DNA of 21,358 nt from positions 1 through 21,358 of the forward strand of contig DVIM01000081.1 of assembly GCA_018711265.1 (NCBI GenBank), in the 5' to 3' direction. The notes under the pieces were generated by a model. The model was not told the origin of the DNA. It saw only the letters and a list, made by a program, of their open reading frames with translations, and searched no databases. Shown piece after piece: positions 14,210-21,185 of the stretch. Positions within the stretch are counted from its first letter, which is position 1; the number at the start of each line of letters is the position of its first letter. The translations under genes were made by a program, and so were the position numbers. The DNA is from Spyradocola merdavium (GTDB lineage: Bacteria; Bacillota; Clostridia; Christensenellales; UBA1750).

Positions 14210-15167
14210 AGTATTTCATCTCTCGATTGACCGCGCCGGGCTGGGGACGGCTTTCCAGGTAGGCGCGCAGGTTTTCCGCGAACCACTCGGCATGCTTCTG
14301 CTTGGACGCGCCCAGGCCGGAGATGTGCGGGGTGATGAGCACGTTCGGGCAGTCCCAGAGGGGGTGGTCCGGGGGCAGGGGCTCGGGGTCGGTGACGTCC
14401 AGGCCCGCCGCCGCGATGTGGCCGGAGCGCAGGGCCTCCATCAGGGCCTCGGTGTTGACGATGGAGCCTCTGCCGATATTGACGAGCACGCTGCCCGCCT
14501 TCATCAAGCCGATGCGCCGGGCGTCCAGCATGTCCTTGGTAAAGGGCGAGCCGGGCAGGCACACGAGCACGGCGTCCGCCTGGGGCAGGAGGGCGTCCAG
14601 GCCGTCGTCGCCGGTATAGATCTCCGAGTAGGGAGGGAAGGGCTCGCAGGCGTGGAGCTTAAAGCCCAGCACGCGCGCGCCCATGGCCGCGCAGATGCGC
14701 GCCGCGTTGTTGCCGATGTCGCCCGTGCCCAGGACCGCGATGGTCTTGCCGTTGACGTTGCCGAGCATGGGGATGGCGGGCCACTGTTTTTCCGCCATGT
14801 TCCGCACGGAGGGGACGATGCCGTGCACAACGGCCAGCAACAGGGCGATGACGTGCTCGCCGACCGCGTCGCTGTAGACGCCCGCGCCGTTCGTCACGGG
14901 GAGGGCGCTGCCGTGGCAGCGGTCCACCTCGTCGATGTAGCCGTCGATGCCCGCGGAGATGGTGTGGATGTAGCGCACGTTCTTGGCCGGGGCGATCTGG
15001 GACTTGTCGCCGTAGTTCATGAGCACCTCGGCGCGCGCCAGGACCTCGTCGGGCACCTTCGCGTTTCGGGGATAGGAAAGGAATTCAAACTCCGGGAACT
15101 GCTCCCGCAGGTAGGCCATGGGGCCGGGACCCAGGTCGCAGCCCACCACGCAGATTCTCTTGTCCAT
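14208..15167 (-). CDS. D-isomer-specific 2-hydroxyacid dehydrogenase
   Basis: 319-residue NAD(P)-dependent oxidoreductase that interconverts a 2-oxoacid and its D-2-hydroxyacid. The Rossmann motif GTGDIG lies at 147-152. The catalytic triad is complete: R233 in NIGRGSIV, E262 in TDPEPLP, H281 in ITPHISG. SAGIDGYI (71-78) is the substrate-loop region. There is no ACT domain, so it is not the long SerA form; glyoxylate/hydroxypyruvate or 2-oxoacid reductase activity is possible. It follows cimA and the small frameshifted frame in the same operon, which hints at branched-chain 2-oxoacid chemistry, though this is only positional. GGGAGG lies 6 nt before ATG 15167. Length and motifs are intact. 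Confidence 0.92.
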   Translation of the reverse strand: MDKRICVVGCDLGPGPMAYLREQFPEFEFLSYPRNAKVPDEVLARAEVLMNYGDKSQIAPAKNVRYIHTISAGIDGYIDEVDRCHGSALPVTNGAGVYSDAVGEHVIALLLAVVHGIVPSVRNMAEKQWPAIPMLGNVNGKTIAVLGTGDIGNNAARICAAMGARVLGFKLHACEPFPPYSEIYTGDDGLDALLPQADAVLVCLPGSPFTKDMLDARRIGLMKAGSVLVNIGRGSIVNTEALMEALRSGHIAAAGLDVTDPEPLPPDHPLWDCPNVLITPHISGLGASKQKHAEWFAENLRAYLESRPQPGAVNREMKY

Positions 15168-15222
15168 GTGAAACCTCCCAAATCTTTTTTCTATTCACAC
15201 AATTTGAAGGATTTTTCTACGA

Positions 15223-15451
15223 TCAAAAGCGTCTCTTCCACCGCTCTCCGGGGTCGTCCTCCGACAGGAGGAGCTTGTACAGAAATTGTTTCTCCCGGTC
15301 CGGGCGGTCGAAAAAGCGGTTCACGGAGACCTCCGGGTCCGCCAGCAGAATCACGACATGGTCGCGATCGGCAATTTCCAGGATTTGCAGCTCGAAGATC
15401 GTGCATCCCCTCGTGCACCCGTCGATCCAGGCGTTGACGTTTCCGGTTCAT
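15223..15451 (-). pseudogene. Small coding-like frame overlapping the cimA stop, apparently frameshifted
   Basis: From 15447 down to a TGA at 15223-15225 there is a 74-codon frame in phase with cimA, directly after its TGA. It reads naturally (ending in LLLSEDDPGERWKRRF) and prefers G/C third bases like its neighbours. It has no usable start codon. In the adjacent frame an ATG at 15449-15451 overlaps the cimA stop as ATGA, the usual coupled arrangement, and encodes MNRK. A single +1 shift at about 15439 would join this to VNAWIDGCTRGC and give a 75-residue protein. The alternative continuous frame from that ATG is Arg/Pro/Gly-rich and looks like a shadow. This could be an indel-inactivated gene, a sequencing error, or recoding. 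I do not recognise the protein. Confidence 0.5.
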
Positions 15452-17019
15452 CGGCTCGCGTGCGCGCCGCCATCGCCGGCCAGGCTGCACAGCAGCATGG
15501 CGTCGATGGAGTCCACGAGCGCGGTCCAGGCCGCCTGCAGGATGGAGGTGGAGACGCCGACCGTGCCGAAGCTGTGCACGCCGTCGGTGGAGCGAATGAA
15601 GACGCGCACGCGGGAGGCCGTGCCCCCGTCGGAGACCACGCGGACCTTGAAGTCCGTCAGGCGCAGCTTTTCCAGCTGGGGGTAGAAGATGGTCAGGACC
15701 TTGCGCAGGGCGCAGTCCAGGGCGTTGACGGGGCCGTCGCCCTCGGCGGCGGTGACCTCCACCTGGTTGCCCACGCGCACCTTGATGGTGGCGATGGTGC
15801 TCGTGACGTCCTCGGGCCTCTGGCAGAAGACCTGGAAGTCCAGCACCTCGTAAAAGCGCTGGTAGAGGCCGAGCTGCTTGCGCACCATCAGCAGGAAGGA
15901 GTCGTCCGCGTCCTCGAAGTGATACCCCTCGAACTCCATCTGCTTGAGCTTGTGGAAGATGTGCTGCACGATGGGGGAGTCCCGGTCCACGGTGGGGTCC
16001 ACCTCGTGGATGCGGTTGATGAGGCTGTTCCGCCCGGCCAGGTCCGAGATGACGAAGGAGCGGGAGTTTCCCACGGCCTCGGGCCGGATGTGCTCAAAGG
16101 TCCTGGGGTTTTTCAGCACGCCGTCGATGTGCATGCCGCCCTTGTGGGTGAAGGCCGATTGGCCGACATAGGGCATCCGGCCGTCGTGAGCGAGGTTCGC
16201 CACGGAGCTGACAAAGTGCGAGAGCGCCGTGATCTCGTGCAGGGCGGGGAAGCAGTCGACCTTCATCTTCAGCACGAGGTTGGGGATGACGGCGCACAGG
16301 TCCGCGTTGCCGCAGCGCTCGCCCAGGCCGTTGACGGTGCCCTGGACCATGGTCGCGCCCATGCGCACCGCGGTCAGCGACCCGGCAACGGCCACGCCGC
16401 TGTCGTTGTGGCAGTGGATGCCCACGTGGCCGGCGTAGCGCTTGCTGACCTCGGCGACGGCGTTGCGGATGTCCTCGGGCAGGGTTCCGCCGTTGGTGTC
16501 GCAGAGCACGAGGAACTCCGCGCCGGCGGAGCGGGCGGCCTCGAGCGTCTCCAGGGCGTAGCGGGGGTTGGCGGCGTAGCCGTCAAAGAAGTGCTCCGCG
16601 TCGAAGAACACGGTCTTGCCCGCGCGCACGAGGAACTGCACGGAGTCAAAGATCATGTTGAGGTTGTCCTGCAGCGTGGTGCGCAGGACGTCCGTGACGT
16701 GAAAGTCCCAGGACTTTCCAAAGATCGCCGCGCACTCGCATCCGACGCCCGCAAGCACGTTGAGCCCGGCGTCCTCGTGGGCGCGCACGCCGACCCGGTG
16801 GGTCGATCCAAAGGCGACAAGGCGCGCATGCTTGGGCCTCCAGGTGCGCAGCCGCTCGTAGAGTTCGGCGTCCTTGGGGTTGCTGGCGGGGTTTCCCGCC
16901 TCGATGAAGTGCATGCCGACCTCGTCCAAGCGCTGGAGGATCTGCTCCTTGTCCTGCAGGGAAAAGGTCACGGACTGCCCCTGCGCGCCGTCGCGCAGCG
17001 TCGTATCATAGAGAAACAT
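15448..17019 (-). CDS. cimA: (R)-citramalate synthase
   Basis: 523 residues, the length of long-form CimA. It condenses pyruvate and acetyl-CoA to citramalate, the first step of the threonine-independent route to isoleucine. The HMGL-like TIM barrel (about 1-275) has LYDTTLRDGAQ with R9/D10, the CimA-type EAGNPASNPKDAELY (40-54), KSWDFHV (102-108), FDAEHFFDGY (139-148), LCDTNGG (172-178), metal histidines H202/H204 in IHCHND, and GLGERCGNADL (231-241). HKGGMHIDGV (292-301) is in the linker. The C-terminal LeuA-type allosteric domain (about 400-510) is complete. AAGGAG precedes ATG 17019; longer open sequence upstream overlaps the signal peptidase gene and is rejected. It starts 19 bp after the second signal peptidase gene. 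Confidence 0.93.
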   Translation of the reverse strand: MFLYDTTLRDGAQGQSVTFSLQDKEQILQRLDEVGMHFIEAGNPASNPKDAELYERLRTWRPKHARLVAFGSTHRVGVRAHEDAGLNVLAGVGCECAAIFGKSWDFHVTDVLRTTLQDNLNMIFDSVQFLVRAGKTVFFDAEHFFDGYAANPRYALETLEAARSAGAEFLVLCDTNGGTLPEDIRNAVAEVSKRYAGHVGIHCHNDSGVAVAGSLTAVRMGATMVQGTVNGLGERCGNADLCAVIPNLVLKMKVDCFPALHEITALSHFVSSVANLAHDGRMPYVGQSAFTHKGGMHIDGVLKNPRTFEHIRPEAVGNSRSFVISDLAGRNSLINRIHEVDPTVDRDSPIVQHIFHKLKQMEFEGYHFEDADDSFLLMVRKQLGLYQRFYEVLDFQVFCQRPEDVTSTIATIKVRVGNQVEVTAAEGDGPVNALDCALRKVLTIFYPQLEKLRLTDFKVRVVSDGGTASRVRVFIRSTDGVHSFGTVGVSTSILQAAWTALVDSIDAMLLCSLAGDGGAHASR

Positions 17020-17038
17020 CCTTCTTCTCTCCTTGGGC

Positions 17039-17575
17039 TCAGTATTCCGGCAGGGCCATGGTGCTGCGGATCTCGTTGAAGGGGAAGGCCACGAACAGCA
17101 CGCGGCCGTAGATCTCGTCCAAAGTGAGGGGGCCGACCGCGCGGCTGTCCCGCGAAACGGGCCGGTTGTCGCCCATGACGAAGATCTCGTCTTCCGCAAG
17201 GGTGATGGGGTCCATGCTCTGGTCGTCCACGCGGGTGAGGTACGTCTCCGCAATGGGCTCGCCGTCGATGTAGACCGTGCCCTCCCGGATCTCGATCGTC
17301 TCGCCCGGCAGGCCGATGATGCGCTTGACAAAGAGCTTGCTCCCCTCGCCGGGGTAGTTGCAGGTGATGATCTCCCCGCGCTGCGGCTCGTTGAGGCGGT
17401 AGTGCAGGCGGGAGACGCCCATGATGTTGTTCTCGTGCAGGGTGTCCAGCATGCTGGTTCCGTCCACGCGGGCGAAGGTGAACAGGTATTGGTGAATGAG
17501 CAGCGCCGCCACCACCGGGATGATGATGGTCAGCGCCCATTCCAGGATTTCCTTTGCGATCTTGTTTTTTGCCAT
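17039..17575 (-). CDS. lepB: Signal peptidase I, second of a tandem pair
   Basis: 178-residue membrane serine protease that removes signal peptides from exported proteins. A basic N-terminus (MAKNKIAKEI) precedes one membrane span (about 13-30). Catalytic S41 sits in VDGTSMLDTL, K84 in LFVKRIIGLPGE, and the C-terminal MGDNRPVSRDSR box (134-145) is intact. The active domain faces outward. Of the possible starts (17641, 17593, 17575), ATG 17575 is chosen because GGAAAGGAA lies 7 nt upstream and the N-terminus is family-like. It begins 28 bp after the first signal peptidase gene. The pair share only the core boxes, so this is not a recent duplication. Confidence 0.93.
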   Translation of the reverse strand: MAKNKIAKEILEWALTIIIPVVAALLIHQYLFTFARVDGTSMLDTLHENNIMGVSRLHYRLNEPQRGEIITCNYPGEGSKLFVKRIIGLPGETIEIREGTVYIDGEPIAETYLTRVDDQSMDPITLAEDEIFVMGDNRPVSRDSRAVGPLTLDEIYGRVLFVAFPFNEIRSTMALPEY

Positions 17576-17603
17576 GAATGCGTTCCTTTCCATTGTTTTT
17601 GCG

Positions 17604-18161
17604 TCAGGCCGGCTCGTCCTCGATCCAGCGCGCCTCGTCAAAGGGGAAGCAGACGGCCATCACCCTTCCAACGATCATGCTGCGGGGCAGCGTTCCCTCC
17701 TGGCGCGAATCATAGGAATTGGCGCGGTTGTCGCCCATGACGAAGACCTCGTCCGCCGCGATGCGCACGGGCCCAAAGTCCTCCTCCGGGGGGTAGAGGA
17801 CGTAGTCCTCCGCCAGGGCCTGGCCGTCGATGTAGGTCTGCCCGCCGTGGATCTCGATCGTTTCCCCCGGCAGGCCCACGATCCGCTTGACGTAGAACTC
17901 GTCCGAATCCGGGTAGCGGCAGATGACGATCTGCCCCCGGGAAAAGTCGTGGATGGCAAAATAGAGCTTATCCACCGCCACGATCTGGCCGGAATGCAGC
18001 GTTTCGCGCATAGAAGGCCCTTGGACGGTGGTCAGGGAAAAAACAAACGTGCGCACCAGCATCGCCAGCACAAAGACCACCGCGATTTCGACGATCCAGG
18101 CGCACGCTTCCCTTCTGCGGCGGCGCAGCCGCTCCTGCCGCCGCTCCATGCGGGAGGGCAT
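17604..18161 (-). CDS. lepB: Signal peptidase I, first of a tandem pair
   Basis: 185 residues. A strongly basic N-terminus (RRQERLRRRRRE) precedes a single membrane span (about 22-40), with the catalytic domain outside. S50 is in VQGPSMRETL, K92 in FYVKRIVGLPGE, and MGDNRANSYDSR (142-153) closes the site. ATG 18161 shares its A with the TGA of the DUF951 gene (TGATG overlap), and GGAGGAGG lies 4 nt before it, so translation is coupled. An internal ATG at 18149 is less well placed. The two signal peptidases may divide substrates, as paralogues do in Bacillus, but this is inference. Confidence 0.93.
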   Translation of the reverse strand: MPSRMERRQERLRRRRREACAWIVEIAVVFVLAMLVRTFVFSLTTVQGPSMRETLHSGQIVAVDKLYFAIHDFSRGQIVICRYPDSDEFYVKRIVGLPGETIEIHGGQTYIDGQALAEDYVLYPPEEDFGPVRIAADEVFVMGDNRANSYDSRQEGTLPRSMIVGRVMAVCFPFDEARWIEDEPA

Positions 18162-18361
18162 CAGCCCTCCTCCGGCGCATCTTTCCCCAAATGCTTTTTC
18201 ATCCGCTTTTCAAACTCCGGCCTCTCCAGCATGACGATGCGTCCACAGCCCTTGCACTTGATCTTGATGTCCGCGCCGACGCGAATGACGACCCAGCGGT
18301 CGCTGCCGCAGGGGTGCTTCTTGCGCGTCTGGATCAAATCGCCCAATGCAAGCTCGATCAT
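18161..18361 (-). CDS. DUF951 family zinc-ribbon protein
   Basis: 66 residues. LGDLIQTRKKHPCGSDRWVV followed by RVGADIKIKCKGCGRIVML is the DUF951 pattern. H16/C18 and C36/C39 form a plausible zinc site. This small basic protein is widespread in Bacillota and its function is not established. GGAGGAGG lies 7 nt before ATG 18361. It is the first gene of the DUF951 - signal peptidase - signal peptidase - cimA - dehydrogenase unit and overlaps the next gene by one base. Confidence 0.92.
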   Translation of the reverse strand: MIELALGDLIQTRKKHPCGSDRWVVIRVGADIKIKCKGCGRIVMLERPEFEKRMKKHLGKDAPEEG

Positions 18362-18406
18362 GGTTTGGCCTCCTCCATCCGTTTTCGGCGCCCGGCGCCG
18401 GGTCTG

Positions 18407-18424
18407 CGCCCCGGAAACGGGGCG
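18407..18424 (-). other. GC hairpin at the 5' end of the DUF951 operon transcript
   Basis: Perfect 7-bp stem CGCCCCG/CGGGGCG (18407-18413 with 18418-18424) and a 4-nt loop. It lies within a few bases of the predicted transcription start and is followed by a GGCGCC-rich inverted stretch (about 18387-18402). It could stabilise the mRNA 5' end. It is not a recognised riboswitch. Confidence 0.4.
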
Positions 18425-18434
18425 TCCCTCTACG

Positions 18435-18443
18435 ATTATAGCA
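18435..18443 (-). promoter_or_regulatory. Extended -10 promoter of the DUF951/signal peptidase/cimA operon
   Basis: Minus strand TGC-TATAAT (18435-18443) is a perfect extended -10. The -35 is weak (GTGCAA, 17 bp upstream). The predicted transcript starts near 18428. Confidence 0.75.
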
Positions 18444-18501
18444 CGTCTCTTTCCCCATTGCACGAAAAAGAGCGCTCCGCCTTCTATTTTTGTGCCGATC
18501 C

Positions 18502-19314
18502 CTAGGCATACAGAGCGCAGAACGCGTACATCTTCGCGCAAAGGCTGTCCATCTCCCCGCGAAGCGGGATGCACATCCGCCACTGCGCGGGGATGCCCGC
18601 CTCGCCGTAGGCGATGCCCGCAAGGCTCCCGGCCGCGGCGGCGGCCGGCCTTCCCCCGAGGCGCGCAGCCCTCTGCACGCACGCAGGGTAGGTCTGCGTG
18701 CAGAGCAGGCAGTGAACCGCAGTCCGAAACGCGTCCGTCCCGTCCGGCGCGCGGCCGGCAAAGGTCTGCGTGTCGGCCATCCCGATCCAACGGCAGAGCT
18801 CCCGTTGGAAGCGGCCGCCCTCGCATTCGAGGTAATAGCGCATGGCCGAGAGCACGCCCTGGCGCACGGCCATCTCCGCCCCCTGCCCGGCCAGCAGCCC
18901 GCAGGCGATGCAGACGTACAGGCCGCAGGCCACGAGGCTCTCCGGCCGCGCGCTCGTCAGGGCGGATACCGCGTGGATTCTCTCCATCGCGCAGGGACTG
19001 CGCGCCACCTCCGTCCCCGCCGAGGGGAAGAGGAAAAAGGCCAGGGGCAGAACGCGCGGCAGCGCGCTGTGCGCGCCGGGCTGCCATCCCGGCGAAAACC
19101 GGCGCACGAGGTCCTGCATGTCAAAGCCGCCGCACAGGCTGTCCATGGCGGCCAGCGTCAGGGACGCGTCCGCCGGAGCTGCGCAGGGCGCAGCGCAGCC
19201 GCCGGGCTCCTGCCGCATCCGGGCCGCGCTTTGGCCGCAGGCGTCCGCAGGCCATTCCAGGAGGTCGCCCACCGCAAAACCGTAGAGTCCGCCCCGCATC
19301 CGCTCCAGCAACAT
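18502..19314 (-). CDS. ADP-ribosylglycohydrolase-fold protein with degraded metal site
   Basis: 270 residues. The N-terminus, ERMRGGLYGFAVGD (4-17), is the family opening. LTLAAMDSL, PLAFFLF and the C-terminal AAAAGSLAGIAYGEAGIPAQW also match the all-helical ADPRH/DraG fold. Canonical enzymes use a T-D-D motif and a D-x-D-T motif to hold two Mg ions. Here the first reads A-D-A-S (48-51), and the second, usually GGDTDT, reads G-G-R-P-A-A (220-225), so catalytic activity is doubtful. ATG 19314 (GGGTGG 5 nt upstream) is preferred to GTG 19323. It is divergent from pepV with a predicted promoter; no clear terminator follows. Confidence 0.8.
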   Translation of the reverse strand: MLLERMRGGLYGFAVGDLLEWPADACGQSAARMRQEPGGCAAPCAAPADASLTLAAMDSLCGGFDMQDLVRRFSPGWQPGAHSALPRVLPLAFFLFPSAGTEVARSPCAMERIHAVSALTSARPESLVACGLYVCIACGLLAGQGAEMAVRQGVLSAMRYYLECEGGRFQRELCRWIGMADTQTFAGRAPDGTDAFRTAVHCLLCTQTYPACVQRAARLGGRPAAAAAGSLAGIAYGEAGIPAQWRMCIPLRGEMDSLCAKMYAFCALYA

Positions 19315-19367
19315 GTCAACCACCCGAGTCTTTCTTTGTATGTACAGATGAATCTCTCTTGTCTTTC

Positions 19368-19396
19368 ATCTTATCACTTTCTTTTCCGTTTGTCAC
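19368..19396 (-). promoter_or_regulatory. Predicted promoter of the ADPRH-like gene
   Basis: Minus strand GTGACA (19391-19396), 17-bp spacer, TAAGAT (19368-19373). An 11-bp palindrome, CAAAAATTTTG (19396-19406), overlaps the outer base of the -35. Confidence 0.55.
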
Positions 19397-19481
19397 AAAA
19401 ATTTTGCGCCTTGGCGAAATTTCCTGCCAATTTTTTGCAGGCTTCGCTCCCGGGAGGGGCGGGATTTTCGGCCGCTTCCTC

Positions 19482-19511
19482 TTGACAGCGCGCGGCCGGC
19501 GTGGGTATAGT
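19482..19511 (+). promoter_or_regulatory. Sigma-A promoter of the PepV gene
   Basis: TTGACA (19482-19487, perfect), 18-bp spacer, TATAGT (19506-19511). Transcription would start at about 19518, giving an 80-nt leader. Confidence 0.78.
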
Positions 19512-19596
19512 AGTTCTTGGAATCCATTGATTTCCTGCAAGTGTCCCCTGCAAAGCGGATTTTCATTTTATGAGTAGGAAAGGAAGGAAAACGGAA

Positions 19597-20997
19597 ATGG
19601 ACATACAGCAGAGCATCATTTCCTGGGCCAAGGCGCATGAGGAGGAATTTTATCAGGACCTCGCCGCGCTGGTCGCCATCGACTCGGCCAAGGGCGAGGC
19701 GCTGCCCGGAATGCCCTACGGCAAGGGCTGCGCGCTCGTCCTGGAAAAGGCGGAGGAGATCCTGAACAAGGCGGGCTTTTCCGCCGTCAACCACGACAAC
19801 TACGTCCTGACCTCGGACCTGAACGACCAGGAAACGGAGCTTGGCATCCTCGCGCACCTGGACATCGTCCCCACGGGGGACGGCTGGTCCTTCCCGCCGC
19901 TGGAGATGCGGCAGGACGCGGAAAAGGTCTACGGCCGCGGCACGGCGGACGACAAGGGCCCGGCGCTTGCGGCGTTTTACGCTATGCGCGCGGTGCGCGA
20001 TCTGGGCATCCCGCTCTCCCGCAACTGCAAGCTGATCCTGGGCGCGGACGAGGAGTGCGGCTCCAGCGACATCCGCCACTACTTCGCGACCAACCCCGTC
20101 CCGCCCAAGACCCTCTCCCCGGACGCGGACTACCCGGTCATCAACATCGAAAAGGGCGGCCTGCACGCGGACGCGCAGGCGCACTGGGACGCCGAGGACG
20201 TGCTGCCCCGCATCGGCTGGATCGACGCGGGCATCAAGTTCAACGTGGTCCCCGCCTCGTCCAAGGCCATGGTCAAGGGCATGCGCGCGCAGGACGTGCA
20301 GCGCTACCTCGCCAGCGCGCAGGAGAAGACCGGCGCAAAGTTCTCCTGCGAGGAGGGGGACGAGGGCGTCGTCATCACCTGCCAGGGCGTCAACGCGCAC
20401 GCCTCCACGCCCTATGAGGGCGTCAACGCCCTGACCGCGCTGTGCACGCTGCTGGCCGCCCTGCCGCTCCAGGGCAAGGGCGCGCAGCTCGTGCGGGGCC
20501 TGACGCACATCTACCCGCACGGCGATTTCTACGGCGTCTCCGCGGGCATCGCGCAGGAGGACGAGGTCTCCGGCCGGCTCACCATCTCCCTGGACGTGCT
20601 CCAGATGGACGAGACGAGCGCCTCCCTGCAGGCGGACTGCCGCGCGCCGCTGTGCGCCTCGGATGCGAACCTGACCGACGTGCTGCGCGCAAAGTACGCC
20701 TCCATCGGCTTCACCATGGCGGACAACTGCATGTACAAGCCGCACTACGTCCCCGAGGATTCCCCGCTGGTGCAGACGCTGCTCTCGGTCTACGAGCGCT
20801 ACACCGGCAAGAAGGGGAGCTGCATCGCCATCGGCGGCGGCACCTACGTCCACAACCTGGAGGGCGGCGTCTCCTTTGGCGCAGCTTTCCCCGGCGTGAA
20901 CAACAACATGCACGGCCCGGACGAATTCGCGATGAAGGAGCACCTGCTGCTGACCATCGAGATGTACGCGCAGGTCATCTGCGAGATCTGCAAATAA
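19597..20997 (+). CDS. pepV: M20A dipeptidase, PepV type
   Basis: 466-residue cytosolic di-zinc dipeptidase that cleaves a broad range of dipeptides. Zinc and catalytic residues are in place: H87 and D89 (HLDIVPTGDGW), D119 (GRGTADDKGP), the E152/E153 pair (GADEECGSSD), D176 (SPDADYP) and H439 (NNNMH). H268 in NAHASTPYEG is the lid-domain oxyanion histidine. The length and the spacing to H439 match lactobacillal PepV. An upstream in-frame ATG at 19570 lacks a ribosome site, whereas AAAGGAAGG stands about 9 nt before ATG 19597. It is monocistronic, with its own promoter and terminator. Functionally it complements the peptide operon at 1-8810. Confidence 0.95.
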   Translation: MDIQQSIISWAKAHEEEFYQDLAALVAIDSAKGEALPGMPYGKGCALVLEKAEEILNKAGFSAVNHDNYVLTSDLNDQETELGILAHLDIVPTGDGWSFPPLEMRQDAEKVYGRGTADDKGPALAAFYAMRAVRDLGIPLSRNCKLILGADEECGSSDIRHYFATNPVPPKTLSPDADYPVINIEKGGLHADAQAHWDAEDVLPRIGWIDAGIKFNVVPASSKAMVKGMRAQDVQRYLASAQEKTGAKFSCEEGDEGVVITCQGVNAHASTPYEGVNALTALCTLLAALPLQGKGAQLVRGLTHIYPHGDFYGVSAGIAQEDEVSGRLTISLDVLQMDETSASLQADCRAPLCASDANLTDVLRAKYASIGFTMADNCMYKPHYVPEDSPLVQTLLSVYERYTGKKGSCIAIGGGTYVHNLEGGVSFGAAFPGVNNNMHGPDEFAMKEHLLLTIEMYAQVICEICK

Positions 20998-21017
20998 GCG
21001 CTTTGCCGCAAGTGCGC

Positions 21018-21060
21018 GCGGAGCAGGCGGAGGAGAACCCTCCCGCCTGCTCCGCTTTTT
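21018..21060 (+). terminator. Rho-independent terminator of pepV
   Basis: 13-bp stem (21018-21030 with 21043-21055) with an inner AGG/CCT extension, then five T (21056-21060). It starts 21 bp after the stop codon. Confidence 0.92.
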
Positions 21061-21126
21061 CAATTTGTACACAACCCGCATACCCTTTGGATATGGTTTT
21101 GCAATGGAGGGGATACGCGGCCGCCC

Positions 21127-21166
21127 TATACTGGGGGCAGAACTTCTGTCGGGGGCAAAACTTTTG
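21127..21166 (+). promoter_or_regulatory. -10 box and tandem palindromic operator-like repeats
   Basis: TATACT (21127-21132) is a candidate -10 with no good -35. Directly after it are two copies of an 18-bp-period unit: GGGGGCAGAACTTCTG (21133-21148) and GGGGGCAAAACTTTTG (21151-21166). Within them CAGAACTTCTG (21138-21148) and CAAAACTTTTG (21156-21166) are perfect palindromes. They would cover about +1 to +28 of the transcript, where a repressor would block initiation. Confidence 0.5.
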
Positions 21167-21185
21167 CGAAAGGGGCGTTTTCTCC

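Noticed and set aside
13629..15437. 602-codon plus-strand open frame
   Set aside because: Antisense to the HTH regulator and dehydrogenase; crosses a strong terminator hairpin and has no ribosome site.
15448..15450. UGA at the end of cimA as a selenocysteine codon
   Set aside because: The natural C-terminus of CimA is already reached before it, other genes here use UGA as stop, and no convincing SECIS-like hairpin was seen directly downstream.
15191..15490. 99-codon minus-strand open frame after cimA
   Set aside because: From residue about 15 on it is Arg/Pro/Gly-rich with rare codons (CGA, GGA, AGA) while the neighbouring frame reads as natural protein. Only its ATG and first codons are kept, as the proposed start of the frameshifted gene.
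18440..18501. Terminator for the ADPRH-like gene
   Set aside because: Only a loopless GAGCGCTC palindrome before a short T run; not a convincing hairpin.
17496..19577. 693-codon plus-strand open frame
   Set aside because: Lies antisense to the signal peptidase, DUF951 and ADPRH-like genes; Arg/Pro/Ser-rich with no domain pattern.
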